The translations under genes were made by a program, and so were the position numbers. From NCBI RefSeq assembly GCF_035582795.1, contig NC_134367.1:5134562-5198561 (forward strand): a stretch of 64,000 bases of DNA, written 5' to 3'. Below the pieces are notes generated by a model. The model saw only the letters and a program-made list of their open reading frames with translations, ran no database searches and had not been told where the DNA came from. The stretch comes from Mycteria americana. Lineage: Eukaryota > Chordata > Aves > Ciconiiformes > Ciconiidae. Shown here in pieces: positions 1-14,230 of the stretch. The stretch's first letter is position 1; each line of letters starts with the position of its first letter.

Positions 1-3000
1 TAACAACGAAAACCAAATGTGAGAATTACCAACATAAACGCTTATTCCGATGAAAAAATAAATCCCTGTTTTCTAAGGCTGTTTGGCTTAAATCAAACAC
101 CCAGCTAACCTTTGAACCAGCATTGGGAAGTTTCCATTCCAATGAGAGCTTTAGGAATGCATGCCAACAACCTACACTCTATCCCCAGTTGGCAGGAGGT
201 TGGCAGGGATACAAAAAAACATGTTAACAATGATGCTTTTTTTCTATATATACAGTAAACCTTATGTGTATCAACACACTTGTTTAAACAGCTTTTTGAA
301 TCTGACTCATAATCTTCATGAATACATAAAAAGTTCCAGATGTTAAAATGTCTCAGGACGTGCATTTTAACCAACTTTGTTCTGCATTTGTAGCCTGACA
401 TGTAAAGGGGGCATATTGATTAGAATTACTGGCATACTTACTGCTTCAGTTTTTGTGCTTCCTACTGAGTGGTATTTGCCATGGAATGACTTGTCTTTGT
501 GCTATTTATTCCTCGTATGGTGCATTTGGGATCCTGGATGCTTCGGAAATTCCCTTTGCATCAGTAGCTGGAGAGTTGAAAAAGCAAGAAAGAAAAAGGA
601 GGAAAAAAGGCAGTCTGAGCCTTCACAGGTGCAATAAAGGAGAGGTTGAGGGGAGGAAAAGAAGGGGGTGAGAAAGAAAAGCTGTTTCCCCTTCTCTACC
701 ATTACACACAGATCAGGTAATGCACAGGTCTGTGTCCAGGAAAGAGGACTGCTCAGCTGCAGTTCACCGTTGGCATGTCCATTGCAAAGCCCTTCGCACT
801 GGTGCAAAGTCACTGTTTACTTTAACTCTTACCCGTTATTAAATTTAAGACTCAGAATCCCCTGTAGCCATTTGCTTTTATTAACAGTGAGCATGTGTGC
901 ACCGCCAGAAAATCCAAGGCCTGGGAGAAATAGACTGCAGAATGTTACAGCTTCAGAGGAAGCCCGTTAGAAGCAAGGTATCCTGGATGATTTGCATGGG
1001 AATTATCATAAAGGCTTAGTGGAGCTTAAAAAACAGATTTTTGTGACTGTTTCTGACCTTTCTTGCATTGATGTTATATCAGTGCCACTTTGCTGATTTC
1101 AGTTTAGCTACTTCTGAATACGAATAAATACAGTTTAGATGCATTTTTCTGAAGTGCCCTCATTATTCTGCTTTTAAAAATGATGAAGCACTTAGCTCCA
1201 GGTCCATAAAGGCTTGATGGAGCCTGTGCTCCTCTGCACTTAGATCCAGATCTTAGAACCTTATTCAGATCATTTACTACAAACACCCAAAACAGGCATC
1301 ACAAAAAGCAGCAGGTACTCGCTCGGCGGGATGATCCAAATGATGACATTTAGGCTACCTGACAAGTCAGCAGGCACCATCAGGACTGATAAAGAGCTCT
1401 CCGGGGACTAAGTACATGTTTTATCCTATGACTTTTCAGTGCATAGTGCATACATGGTGACAGGAGCAGGAGTCTTCCATCCCAGGGCACAAGCCAGCTG
1501 CAGAGCTTTTTTTCCTTCTTGTTCCCCTGGTCCCACAAATTTTGCATTCCTCCCTGCAGAACAGCTTATGGCTGGTGATAGGAACTGAGGATAATTCCGT
1601 ATTTCCTTCTTTTTCCTCTTTCACCCCAAGAGTTATAGAAGAGCTCTTTATGTGGAAGATCCCTTCTGTGTAGGGGGATCAATGTCGTCGTCGGGGCCAT
1701 GACATTTTAGCTGAACTCACTCTGGCAGGGATAGGGACCATGTGTGCAAGTCTGGCTTTTGGGGACCTGACACCACGAGTCAGGCAGGTAGTTAGCTCAG
1801 CAGAGACACAGATAACTGAGGGTATCATTTAGAGATAAATGAGAGGTGGGCAGTGGGCAGGTGGGAGGAGCTGCGCAAACTTGGCTACAACTTTGGGTGC
1901 ACAGGATTTTCCAGGGTCAGGGGTGGGACGACGTAACCTACATTGGGCCTCTCAACTCAGGCTTCTGGGGTATCAGATTAAAATTAAATGTGAGTATGAG
2001 CTGGTATCCTCTCTATGCTCCACTGACAGTGTTGACTACTTCCCTTAGTAGGACATTTAATACTTGGAGAGCTCATAGGTACCTGTGTTTTGAAAACAAC
2101 ATTTACATGCCTTAACCTCTAACTAAATCCCACCCTGCTTTATCTCTGAATGATACTTCATGTATCTGCATGCTTGGTTTCATCTGGCACTGGATTGTAG
2201 GCAGTGCCTAAATATAGGCGTAGGATTTAGGTATTATCCAAGTGGTGGGAATGTGGTCTCATGCCCCATGAATTTGACTAATGGTGGCAGAGAAAGGACA
2301 GATGGAGAATACTGTAGCAATATAATTAATGCTTAAAGACTGGAGGTGTACAAAAGCTTGAGTAGCTCAAAGCTTTTGGCTTTCTAATATTTACATTAGC
2401 AATCTAACCTAATGCATCTCAAACACTGAAGCGATTTATTCAGATTGGAGGTGTTAACCTGGAAGCACAGGAAGAGTGACTTCAGCTCACCTGACTTTAG
2501 CCATCAGAAAGTTAGACATCTGTCTACAGTATTTAATCAGTTCCTCTTATAGTCAGTGAAGAAAGACGCAAACCTCTAGAAATGGCCTAATCCATCCTAG
2601 TATAAGTGAGATGAACTGCTCTCTGGAGGATCCTGTCTGCTTCCATTGACTATTGAGAGATGATCAACAGCTTAGACAACTAGCTTAGATTAGGTACCTA
2701 CCGTCTAGACATTTAACATTACATGAGACTAATCTACCCCCCAGATATTCAGTATCTCTTTAGAAATCTCATGAGTGTTGTTGCAGTAACAAATACTGTT
2801 TTTTCATATTTATGCTTCCCAGAAGCAAGTTTTGATTTGCTAGCGTATCTCTTTTTCTTCAACAACAATCCATTGTCATTATTCTCTTCCGCTGTTTAAA
2901 CTTACGTATATGTGTATATATATGCATATATATAGTATACATATGAACTAATTCTATCTGCATATGTAATGCAGCATGCATGTATTTTACGGCATTTGCT

Positions 3001-6000
3001 TTTGTTTGTTTTTTTGTGAACAGAAAACTGGGAAATCTGACAAAGTCTCCAAGTTTCTGCATCTGAATTCTAGACATGGTATACTGCTTGTGTTAACTAT
3101 TGACTATGGGAAACTTCTGGAACTTAAAAGCTTTACCAAATTATTTTCAATTTTATATGCTTAACAGTTATTTTAAAACCACAGTCTCCCAGGTGCTGTA
3201 GTTAGCTTGTCCTGGGATACTTAAGTCATGTTAACCTTTGAACCTGTCTCATCTTTTCTTCCAAGCTTAGTCAGCTGTGGCTTTTAAAGTTCACACTTAA
3301 AATTAACCTCTTGTCTGTTGAGTCTTATAAAAGTCCTAATCTATAGCTTGTGGTTCTGACCTACAGTCAGTGACTGTGAGCTGCACAGCCGAAATAATCA
3401 GCTTTTTTCAGCATTTGAAACAGAAGAAAAAAAGAAAAAGAAAAAAAGCAAATAATACATATACAGTCTGTACATATCCTAATAATATCAGATGGGCTTA
3501 TTTGCAGGAAAATAAATTACGAGATAAATAGCTTGCTTGGATACTAAACAGATTAGCCTTTCATGCCATTTAAAGGAAGAAAACTACTTTGTAACAGGAA
3601 AATTATTTTTATATCTCCTATCTCACCTGGTGCATTTCCCTTCCATTCTACTGATAATTTCAACATACTTTTTATGAAGAGCAATTCCAGACCCCATTAT
3701 TGTTCCAAGCTCTGACATTCACATAGGAAATGAAAAACTGCCCTAACCTTCCTCCCTGCTCATAAAGTCCTGGAATAGGTGGATAAGACCACAGAATCTT
3801 TTGACTTAGGGTACAATTTTTTCTGCATTTGCATAAATCCCCCAGGCAGGCAGGAAGAGACAATATTTCAAACCCAATCCCAAATATTTCATTTGGAGCG
3901 GTTATCTCATAATTACAGAGCTGCTGCCAATTAGCAAAAAGAGAAACCTGTAGAATAATTTTGTGCTGTTAGACATGGAGGAAGGGGTGGGGCTGATGGG
4001 CTTTAGCATGTATTGTATGTAGATATGAACTAAAACGGGCAGTCCCACAGAGTGACCAATGATTTCTTTGCCTGGAGGGTACACATACCCTGTACACATC
4101 GATCGAAAAACCTCTTCTTCTTGAAGATGTTTTCTGTTGTGGGACAACCATTGCTGCCACAGTGATTTAATAGAACAATGCAATATTATAGGCAATGTTG
4201 AGGCACAGACTTTATTCACCCACCAAAAATGCACTGAGAATTTAGAGATAATATAATTATCTTTGGCAGGGGATTAGTGTCCACATGCAGAACTTCCCTG
4301 GAAGCCTGACAGCTGCAGAGAAAAAAATATTCTCCTTTAACATCACCTGAAACACAGCATCCGCAATAGCAGGCACCTGCAATGTCATGTGGATCCAGAA
4401 TACAGTGAGATGAAGAGGATTACCTTTGGGCCATCTGCAGCTCCCACTGAGAAACTTCCTCTTAAAACTTCTCAGACTCCTCATTCCCTCACCAGCGGAT
4501 GAAACTTCGTGATTTAAGGTCATTGCTACCTCATGTCTTATTCTTGAAGGTTTCTAACCCATGTATTTGCTCATTGGCACACATGCTACTTAGGTTTGTA
4601 GAATTGATAAGAACACAGGCTGCTCAAGTCTTTTACAGATGAACACGTGAGGCCATGGTAAGGAGAGGATGGGGCAGGAGGCAAATCTGAAGAACTCTTC
4701 CGTCTTCTGATATATGGTATATTTGCCATATATGAACCAGACATGACCTGCAATATCTCTCTAAATAAAGAACCTCTGTGGCATTTTTTGCAAGTGAAAA
4801 ATTGAGTGTGTTTTTCTTCACTTCAGCATCAGACCCTGTCCCTGGATATGAGGTCAGGGTTTCCTTTGAAAAAGTGATTACTGGTCTTCTGGCCAAACAA
4901 AAGTGTAAAGAATTATCTCACCCAGTATAAAAGGCCCACTCATCACTTCTCAGGCTCAGGGATGAGGAAGGCACCTCTCAAAGCATGGCTATGTCTACAG
5001 GTTACAAGTAGAGCTGCCATAAGCATGGGATGTTTCCTATCCTCTGTGTCTCACTCACGGCTTCAGTACAGACTCCACTTATGTGTTCTTATACCATGTG
5101 CATGCAAGCACAAAGGCTCTAGCTTTCCATGGAGGTTCAGTGTCAGAAGGATGAGCAAATGTAACCTTCAGTGTCACCCAAGGCCAACACGAATGAACAA
5201 TACAAATTATCAACTGTCACTGTACGAGATCCCTAATGTAGAAGAAGTACCATGTCACCACTGCTTGACAGTCAAATCACTTACGTCCCAGTCCCAGAGT
5301 GCTTGAAATGAGCTGGATCTCTGGATGTGGTTGGATAAGAGATGGGAAAACTCTACAGTGTCCTGGATACTACAAAGTGTATAACTAAGTAGGTTCATTC
5401 CTGCAATGGGTTGAGGGTGTTGAAGATCATATCCAGTACAAATTTGATGACTGCAAATATCCCTGTCAAAGGAGGGAGGATAAAGACTCCTGCCAGTCAG
5501 CCCTCCCTTTGTAAAGAAAGTCCACCTGTGGGTGCTTCCAGCCCTACCTACAGTGATGGGATTTCTCCCTACTAATTCACTGGCCCTATGTGGTCATAAT
5601 CAGAATTTGACTTGGTTACTTCCAAAAAATCCTCTTTTTTCCATATATATTCTACAAGGAAAGTTATTTACACATGAAGATAATAAAATCACATCCTTGA
5701 AAGACATCCTATGACACATGGATTCTGACCTATCCCAAATGACAAGGGTGGGTTCCCCTCTACAAAAAATTAAGGAACATGCTGTGTTGCTTTAAGAGGG
5801 CAGCAATGTGAATCAATTACTTTACAGTGGACAGCACTGAAGAAATTAAGGCCAGGCCCTATTCCTACTGAAATCAATTAGAATTTTGCTACTGATTGAA
5901 ATGAAAGCTGAATCAGACTTCATAACTACTTTTCTGAGTACTTTAATAGCCAACTCTGTGTTTTTATAATGTCTGTATTTAAATGGCTTATTCGTTTAAC

Positions 6001-9000
6001 AACATCCTTTCTCCTTCATTTATGTTACAAATAAACAGAAATTGTTGAGCTGATGCTTAAAAAGGAAAAAAAAAATAATGTAAATATTTGCTACAGTAAC
6101 AACTAAAAAATAGGATTCACCTCTGGCCCTGCATTTGTTAAGGATAAATTGGGTCCAGTAATTTTTATTGCACTCACTATAAAACAGACCACACACTAGT
6201 TTCTTTTAGAAATGTTTAATCAGGGCTTTAAAAACATTTGCATGGCTCCTAGGACCTGTAGCACCTTAGGATGTACAGAGGCTATCTACTGAAGAGGCTC
6301 ACCACTTTCCATCCTGATGTGTTCAAAAAAATGCAATTACTGGTACGATTACAAAGAGGTGGGTACTGGAGGCATTGTCTACTGCCGGCCTGACACCAGA
6401 AGGTGTGATATTGTCTGCTTTTGCATCAAAGTCACCCAAATGAAGAGTAATCTGCCCCATATGGATACTGATATGACTAGATTGTGCCATTTGGGCCTGG
6501 TGCCAAGTAAGTGCGGCCTGATAGATCCAAGCTGTCTGCTGTAGAGGATGGACTTATAACTCCTTATGTTAGAAATATCATTTGAGTTTCCTAATGTTTG
6601 GGTCTTTTTTTTTTTTTTTTTTAATGTCCAGAAAGGATCACCAGAATGGACGCAACCTGGCATACTTTTGTTCTTTCTTGTGAAGCTTTTCCAATGTCTT
6701 TTCCACATCTCCAAGCAAAAGGACAGCTGGCTAAATGCCATCCTGCATTTCTTTCAATGGATTATTTTTTCTTTGCTTTCATGAAGTGAAGGGGAAAAAA
6801 AGAAGGAAGAGCAAAGAAAATGAGGAAATTAAGATATAGAATAATATAATTAACAAACAGGAAGATTAGGAAATTACTAGGAAGGCCTGTAATTTTTTCA
6901 CATTCATTTCAAGTTAGTAGAAAGAATGGAGGAATCGAGATGGAAAGGCCAAGAAATTATTACAAGTCACCTTACTACCGCTTTTCCTCAGATCCAGTCC
7001 ACACTTAACATTTTCCTTGTGCACTGCATCATATCGTTCTGCTACCTGGCAGAGCAATGAGTCAGTTAATGTCAGAAAGAAAGCCAAATAGGCGTTGTTC
7101 TATACAAATGCTAAATGTTGTCGTTATCATGTGAAAAATGCTGCTCCGTTAATCTTCTAAAATAAAAATGGAGTCTGGCATGGCTCTAGTTGGGGGCATA
7201 GCCTGAGCGGTCAGGCTGAAGTCACACGTATACTGTTGCATAGGTGCTCAAGGACTGTGCCAAAGCAGGGTCTATAAATGCAATGTATGGTTTCAAACAT
7301 GGGTCATGGCCAGCCTGTGGAAAACTTGTTCATGTTTCAGCCTGCAGGTTAACCAGGGAGATTTGAGGGAAGGAGAGAATCCTGTCCCTGTTTCTAGTGC
7401 AGCTGCCAAAAGCTTCTGCTGCAGTTTACACCTCCAGAGACCATGGGGGAAAAAACACCTCACAAATTTTCAGCTGATGAGTGCATCAGGAAGGCCTCTC
7501 CCTGTCTCACTGCCACTATTCACACCCGGAGTTATGGTCTCTAATAACCGTTCACATGGCCTGAGAAAGGCCTGGCCAGTTCCTCTATTTTCCCCATAAT
7601 AAGAAAGAGCAGAAGAAACTTTGCAGTTTATGGACACAATAATCTCATTAAAGCTTCACCGTGGCTTCCAGAAGTTTTAATAAACCAGCTGGTTAATCAC
7701 AATAATATCCCTCCTCCCTCCACTTTATGGAAAGATCCTGCGGTCAGGAAATATAAAACTCTCAACACGTTGACCACAGCAAGGATTACAGCTTCATGCA
7801 GTGACACTTTTCCAACTGTAGATCTTGTGTGCTGCACAAACCTCAAACAACCTCATAAACAAGTTTGAAGCAGACCTAACGCCAGGCTTGCCAAGGAGAA
7901 CATCAAGAGTGATTCTGTTAATGAGGTCTGGCTGGAGCTGAAACACCTCTCCTAAGTGTGTTATTTTTAATCAAGTCATTTCCAGCAGGAACCTTTATAG
8001 AAGTGTGCAGTGATTCATTCCTTAAAATTTACACTTGAAGGCCCCAGTCTTGAGCCACTGATGTCACTGAAAGTTTTAGCAGTGACGGATGGGTGTTGAA
8101 TCAGACACCACGGGCTTGACACTCAATGACTTAACATCCACAGATCAGACTAGAATCCATGTCCTCAGACTCTTGTACCTCAAAGAGAAGTCTGGAAGCA
8201 CGATCCAAGAGCTCACCTCTACAACTGATGAGGAAGTTAACAAATCAGAGAACTATTCTTGCATGGCATCACCACTGTCCTGAGCTGAGCTAACATGCCA
8301 CCTGCCTGAGGGTCACAAGTGGGGTGCATCTGGGCACCTCGAGGGGCCCAGTCCAGCAAGTATGCTCTGATCTAAGCAGGGTGGGTGAGTAACAAGTGGT
8401 GTCACTTCCAGTTCATGACCGCTTTTATTCAAAGTGTATCTGAAGTAAGAGCTGCTCCTGCCCAGGAAGAAGGAGATTTAAGGTCAGTGTCCTGCTCCTC
8501 TTGAAACATTTCAGGCTCCTGTCTCCCAACAAAGTCCCTTAAACCACCAGGCTCCTTTAGAAAAAAAGAGAGTCTCACTCCCTCATGCTGCTATTAAGCC
8601 ACTGTAAAACCAGGAGTGAGGCAAGAGGAGGGAGTGTGATTTTTCTTCAGATAGCTATTTTGCATCCTAGACCTGCCTCCGTATTACAAATTATGGCAAG
8701 TGTTAAATGTGGAGACTACATTCAAAGATCCTCTTCTATTAGTAGAAATTATGTGTTCCTCCTATTAAAGCCTATGAATGAAAGCAGAGCAACACCAAGT
8801 ACCTGAGAAGGTGTCAGAGAGAAGTAGATGTGGTAGCACATCTGTGACTCTAAAGATACTCTGAAACTTAAACTCATGTCTTACCTCTTGGGCCACAAAA
8901 GCTGAATCCTTCTAGGTCAAACATGCTACGAGTTAAGTCCACTTCTGCAAAGAAGCACAGGACAAGCAAGGAGGAAAGTCTACAGTACCAATGAGACTGC

Positions 9001-10609
9001 TGGGGAAGTGCAATTCTTTATATTTGAAGATCTCAAAGTGCTTCTCAGCATAAAATAAATAGCAATGGTCATCTTTTTACCACTTATCTGTGCCTAATTT
9101 AGCAACTGTATCAGACAGACATGGCCTCTTAGTTCATTAAGTGTATCACTAAGCGTAAAAGGCAACTCATGTCATCTCCTTTGAGTCCTCTGGGTCCCTG
9201 TCAAGTCCATTGAGAATGACAGACATATAGATGATGTTCATCCCGCCTATCTAGATACTCATGTCAGGATGGCACAAGCCAGCTGCTGGAAGAAGCTCTC
9301 TCTATCCATACAGAGGGAATCTCTGCAACTTGAACAGGTGCCTGCCCTATAGACAAGTAAAATCTAGTGAGATTAACTTCAATGCCTTAGTAAACAACCA
9401 GAATATGGCTCTCTATCCCCATTTATGTATATAAAAAATGAAGGATAAAGCAGCTGTTCCAGCAGAGCTGAGAAAAGACTGCATTTTTCCCTCGTTCCCA
9501 TGCCATGTCTCTACTCACTGAGCCACATTGTTTCTCTAAAGGTTTTCTACTCCTGGAAATTTACTATTTCTGGATAATGGTTCCCAAGTAGTTGTTTAAT
9601 TAAAGCCCCCATGTAGCAAATTTTATTCCAGAATTCTGGAATAGCTATTCTGGTAAATTCTGAAGTGTCAAGAAGCCCTAAGGCATGTGAAGAGAAGTGT
9701 GTGCCTGTCTCAATGAGAAGCTGTTAAAAGGAAGGTGAAAATAATAGGAAACTTGCGTATATTGGTAAATGGCAATGAGAGTGTTGCTGGTAGCATCATT
9801 TTAAATCATTCTGGCACACAAACAACTAGAGCCGCACAACTAGTTTGGAGGGGAAAAGAAGGATTGAATTAATTCAACTTCTTTTTAGATTAACACATGG
9901 TCTTCAAGGTTACGATTTAGTCATTATTTGAATTCACATTCCAAATAATTTCTTTGAGGCATCTTGGTCTCAAGCTATGAACTGTTCATTGTATATGTTA
10001 GATATATGAAAAGCAAGCTGGGCTAATTAGTTTTGATTAGACGCATAGTTTATGATGTGCTAGCTCTTTGCCTTGATTGGATTAATTTAGTTCTTAGAAA
10101 CACGTGTTACATGTGAAAAAAGTATTTGAAAATACCTCTGCCACAAATATCCTCTAACAGTCATTGGAAATTCCTTGTTTGTGTAAACTTTCCTACAGTA
10201 AACTTGCAGGCTAAACTATACGTAAAGAAATTAATACACTGGGTGCATGAACACAGCAAAAAATATGTATAGTATTTTATTTGAGCAAGTAGTCAATGTT
10301 TTGTAGACTAGGCCAGCACTGTTCGCTATTGGGTTCATTAATTACATCCACTAATTTTGTAGTCCTTGTTCCTGGTACTGAGCACTTATTCATGCATGTT
10401 CAGCTACACTAAAGTCAATGAGATTGCTTGTGACTTTGAGCACACCAGCGGAAGGGCTGTCCCAGCTAACACTGCAGTTTAGAAAACCCAGGCTGCATTT
10501 TGATTACACCCCCCACGCTCACCTCTCGCACCCCTTGCTCCAGAAACATGAGCTTGCAGACGGTCTCTTTGTGGTCCTACTGTTGCCACCCAGGTTTCTG
10601 AGAGTCCTC
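1..10609. other. Intergenic desert, no gene recognised
   Basis: This is AT-rich single-copy-looking sequence on the 3' side of TFAP2B. ORFs are short and resemble no protein I recognise. A TA-rich microsatellite lies at about 2904-2945. No transposon end, RNA gene or splice-flanked exon was recognised. Confidence 0.6.
2904..2945. repeat. TA/TG-rich microsatellite
   Basis: This is an imperfect alternating purine-pyrimidine tract of about 40 bp, with TATATA blocks broken by TG and GC steps. Confidence 0.7.
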
Positions 10610-10940
10610 CGGTCACACACCAGCTCCATTGCATACACACTCAGCCACACTCACCTTCAGCTTCAATCATGCCCTCTTCCCTCCACTAACATGTACTCAC
10701 TCAGACACTTTCACATTAGGTTATATACCCAACTCCTGGCACTCACATTCAGTTATGTTCAGAGTGCTACACCCACACTTAATTACAATCACACCCTCAC
10801 ACTCCCCATCCAGTTACACCACCAGTGCTGCCCACCTCCCCCCACACTCAATTATAATCACATGTGATTAAACCTGCGATTCTGCACCTACGGTATAATC
10901 CTTCACTGGCATTCGCATCCACTTATGCTCAACGGCCTTC
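10610..10940. repeat. Decayed tandem minisatellite, CACTCA-rich
   Basis: About ten loose repeats of a pyrimidine/A-rich unit, roughly 25-35 bp long, recur with the core CACTCAnnTTnAnTTA. Examples are CACACTTAATTACAATCAC near 10770 and CACACTCAATTATAATCAC near 10844. Copies are too diverged to be recent. The 149-codon ORF that crosses it is a by-product. Confidence 0.6.
10855..10870. promoter_or_regulatory. 16-bp perfect palindrome with central E-box
   Basis: TAATCACATGTGATTA is self-complementary over all 16 bases. It contains a CACATGTG E-box flanked by TAAT half-sites. It lies at the edge of the decayed minisatellite, so it may be incidental. Confidence 0.4.
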
Positions 10941-13900
10941 ACTGGGACGCACGTCTGCTCGTCACATTCATGCACGCATGGAAACACCAGATTTCTTCTT
11001 TCATCTTGACAGCAGAGTGTTTTTTAGTTTTTCTTTCAGCAACACAAAGAGCACCCACTTCTTACCAAGGAACAGAAAGACCTGCTGTTCCTGTGGAATG
11101 TTGCCTTCCCAGAAAATCACCTTGAATCCATATTTTATACCTCCTGAAGAATGTATGCTGTGGTTGTTTTTATTTTAGTACCTAGCGGGAATGAAAATCA
11201 AGGTACCATTTCACAAAATGCTGGGCACTTGAAACAAAAGACAGTTCCTACCCTAAAGAGGTTAGGGCTCTATCTATCTTTCAGCTGGAGAGAGTGACAG
11301 AGTTTCTTATGGAGAAATATTAAGGTCACCTACTCAATCCCCTATTGCATCTATGGAATTGTTATGAAAGCAAATCACTGATGTTCCATAACACATGGCC
11401 AACCACTCGCCACTGCAGTGACTTGCTGTCCAAGCAGTCTGCAGTCATCTGACACAACCTGTATGTATAGTCTCCTCGGCCTGACTGCAAGGCCATCTTT
11501 TGCAGTTTGGTAATGGTGATGTGCAGGTGAAATCCTTCTTCTCCTAAAGTCAGGAAACAGGTTGTTTCAGTGATCATGGACCTACGGTCTTCCTGATGAT
11601 AAGACCCACCTCAGAGGTGTGTGAAGCCCACACAAACGCTAACAAGACAACTGGGCTGCTGTGGGACTGTTTTCACCAGATACATTAAATTCCAGGAACA
11701 CTAGCCATAGTCATGAATATTAATGAAAGATCAGAAAGAAAAGAGGATAGAAAAAAGATTGTGTGTAGACACTTCAGAGGCATAAACAGAGCAAGCGTCA
11801 TCTGTACCAGCCCATGTGCACCTACATGCACAGACACCTTATTATCTTTTCCAGTATTTAAAACCCACAGCCGGTCTGAACCCGACTTAAGAGGAAGCTC
11901 TGATAATCTGAAGTGATTTCTAAAGCAGGTTTTGATTTAGAAAGATAAGGCAAAGCTCTGACTAAGAAGCCAAATCTCTGATCACATATTCCTGACAGAG
12001 ACTTGGACTTGGGTTTTTTTAATCAAGACATAAAATCCTAATGAAATTCACACCAGTTCTTCTAGAAGTAACAGCAGGGGGTGGGGGGAAAGAGGAAAAA
12101 CAAAACAAAACAAAGGCACCCAAACCTAAAAAACACCCTGCATGATGAGACAGAGTCTATGGATAAGTGCCTGCTGCCATAATAGGATACACATGGCCTG
12201 TTCCAAAGATGCCTTTGCAGGGAGCCAGGCCACAAATAAAACAGACATGTGGTATGGGGTTGAATTGGCCACATTTTTATTAAAAAAACAATTGATCCAA
12301 ATCAAGTAACTCTAAATCATTTAAGAGGTCTTTGTTGATCCTGACCAGAACTAATATGTGCAGATAACCTGTCTTGGTCTTATAATTATCATTCTCTGCA
12401 CGGCTACCACCCGTCAGAAATCCCACTTCTGTGTATCTCGGGGAGGCAGGAGAGAAGATGAGAGAGAAGATAGGAAGGGGCACAAACAGGAGGAACAATC
12501 TCTTTTCATCATCCAAGTGTCTTAAGCAGTGTCTGAGTCTGAACAGATACAAATGACAAAGGGGGGACCAGTCTCAGTGTTATGGGGATGGCACCCCCGT
12601 TCTGTGCCTACCACCGTGTGTTGTGCCTAGTGTTGCAGGCAGGGAGGACTAAAATACCATGACTGCTCCTACCATAATTCTTGACAAAGTTGACAGAAGG
12701 GGGTTAGAAAAGTAAGAAAGGCAAAATGCATCCTGCCATTTGCCCACAGAAAGATTAAAAGCCAGATCTTCACCACAACCTGATGACATTGAAGATGTTC
12801 TTTCTAACATAAATTATAATGCAACGTAAGGAAATCGGAGGGATTTTCACAACAGCAATTGTCATAATCAACAAAGATCAAAAGGGCAACACAGAAAGAA
12901 TATTTTGACCAAACATCTTGCAAAACTCTCCTATTAGAAGAGGATGAGATTAGGGCTAGGTTGCTGTGAATACTCCAGGTTCACTCAAGTGATTATTGTG
13001 GCTGCAAATATGTTATTTTGCTCCAGTGTTCTTGGATGACTTTTATAAGTCAGAGACCTTTTAGTCAACATTTTTCGAAGCTGCTGTTGACTGCTTGCTC
13101 CTCACTCTTTTTCAGGACCCTGTATTTTAGCCACCTGAGAGAAGAAAACCTTTTTTTAAAGACGTGCTAAATATCACCACTCCACAGGACAGTCTTATGT
13201 GTCCTACAAAAATTGAAGCATTTTGGAAAATGCAATTTGATCCTGATGTAGCTGAGATAACACTTGTGACTTTCTGCTGTACAGAAGGGAAGGATTAGGG
13301 CCAAAAAACCAAACCTCTGGGTTCAGAAGAGTGAAAAACAGGATGATGACAATAAAGATTACTATTAGATCATTTGCTACTAACATGAAAAAAAATTTGA
13401 ATGGTGCCACTGTCTAGGAGGTGTATTCTTCTTTTCAGCTGGTGATCAGTCGATGCCTAGAGCTGAAAGTGGTGTCAAAATATGAAAAATGCCTTTGGAG
13501 GAGTAGTTTTCTGTAGACTTGATCCTGATGGACTAGTCCCAGCCCTGAGGGTCCTTCAGGATCTCAGCAGAGTTCCTGTGGCACCTTTGGCATCCCAGTG
13601 TTCAGTTAACCTTCTCCTGTGAGTGTTTTTGTGGATTTACACCCAAAATGATCCAAATAAGATATTTATAGTGGGCTCATTTCCTATGGAGTAAAGGAAA
13701 GGAGAAAAAGCAAGCAGCACAATCTGTGTCATTATTAAAATCAAAATGATAATCAGGATAGAGCAGGGAGAAACTTTCCAATAAAAAGATCCCAATTAAG
13801 ATTTGGGGGTTACACCTCTCAAATGGCTTGTGGGAAAATAGTAATAATGACAACAATAAACAGAGGAGCAACAAAAATGTGGGATCCCAATGCCTGTGCC

Positions 13901-13979
13901 CACAGTGAGAATAAAAAATGCAAAGCCTGGGCCACCTCGCCTTTAATTTCCTAACTGCTGTTTTGTAAGGCTGTGTCAT
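10941..13979. other. Intergenic, no gene recognised
   Basis: This is AT-rich non-coding sequence without recognisable repeats or exons. ORFs are under about 105 codons and look random. Confidence 0.55.
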
Positions 13980-14230
13980 GCTTCTCAGTTCAAACGCGCT
14001 TTGGCTCTTTATTATTCATGGGCCTTTTTCTCAGTCAGTGGTGTTGAATAATAAAACAGCCCAGGATCAAATGGGCCAATTCTCCACGCCTGACACCAAC
14101 TGCTACTGTTCGCTGGGCTCTGCCAAGCGTTGCCTCTGATAATGAGTGGGATTTGGTTAAACAGTAAATTAATGAATAATGAAATATCCAGGTTGATCAG
14201 TTAGAGAGCACGCTTGCTTTGCCCCCGGCC
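13980..14230. promoter_or_regulatory. Candidate conserved non-coding element
   Basis: This compact non-repetitive stretch has clustered TAAT/ATTA homeodomain-type cores (for example AATTAATGAATAATGAAATA near 14167) just before the CpG-rich block. It does not look coding. The enhancer call is inference from composition and position beside a developmental gene. Confidence 0.3.
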
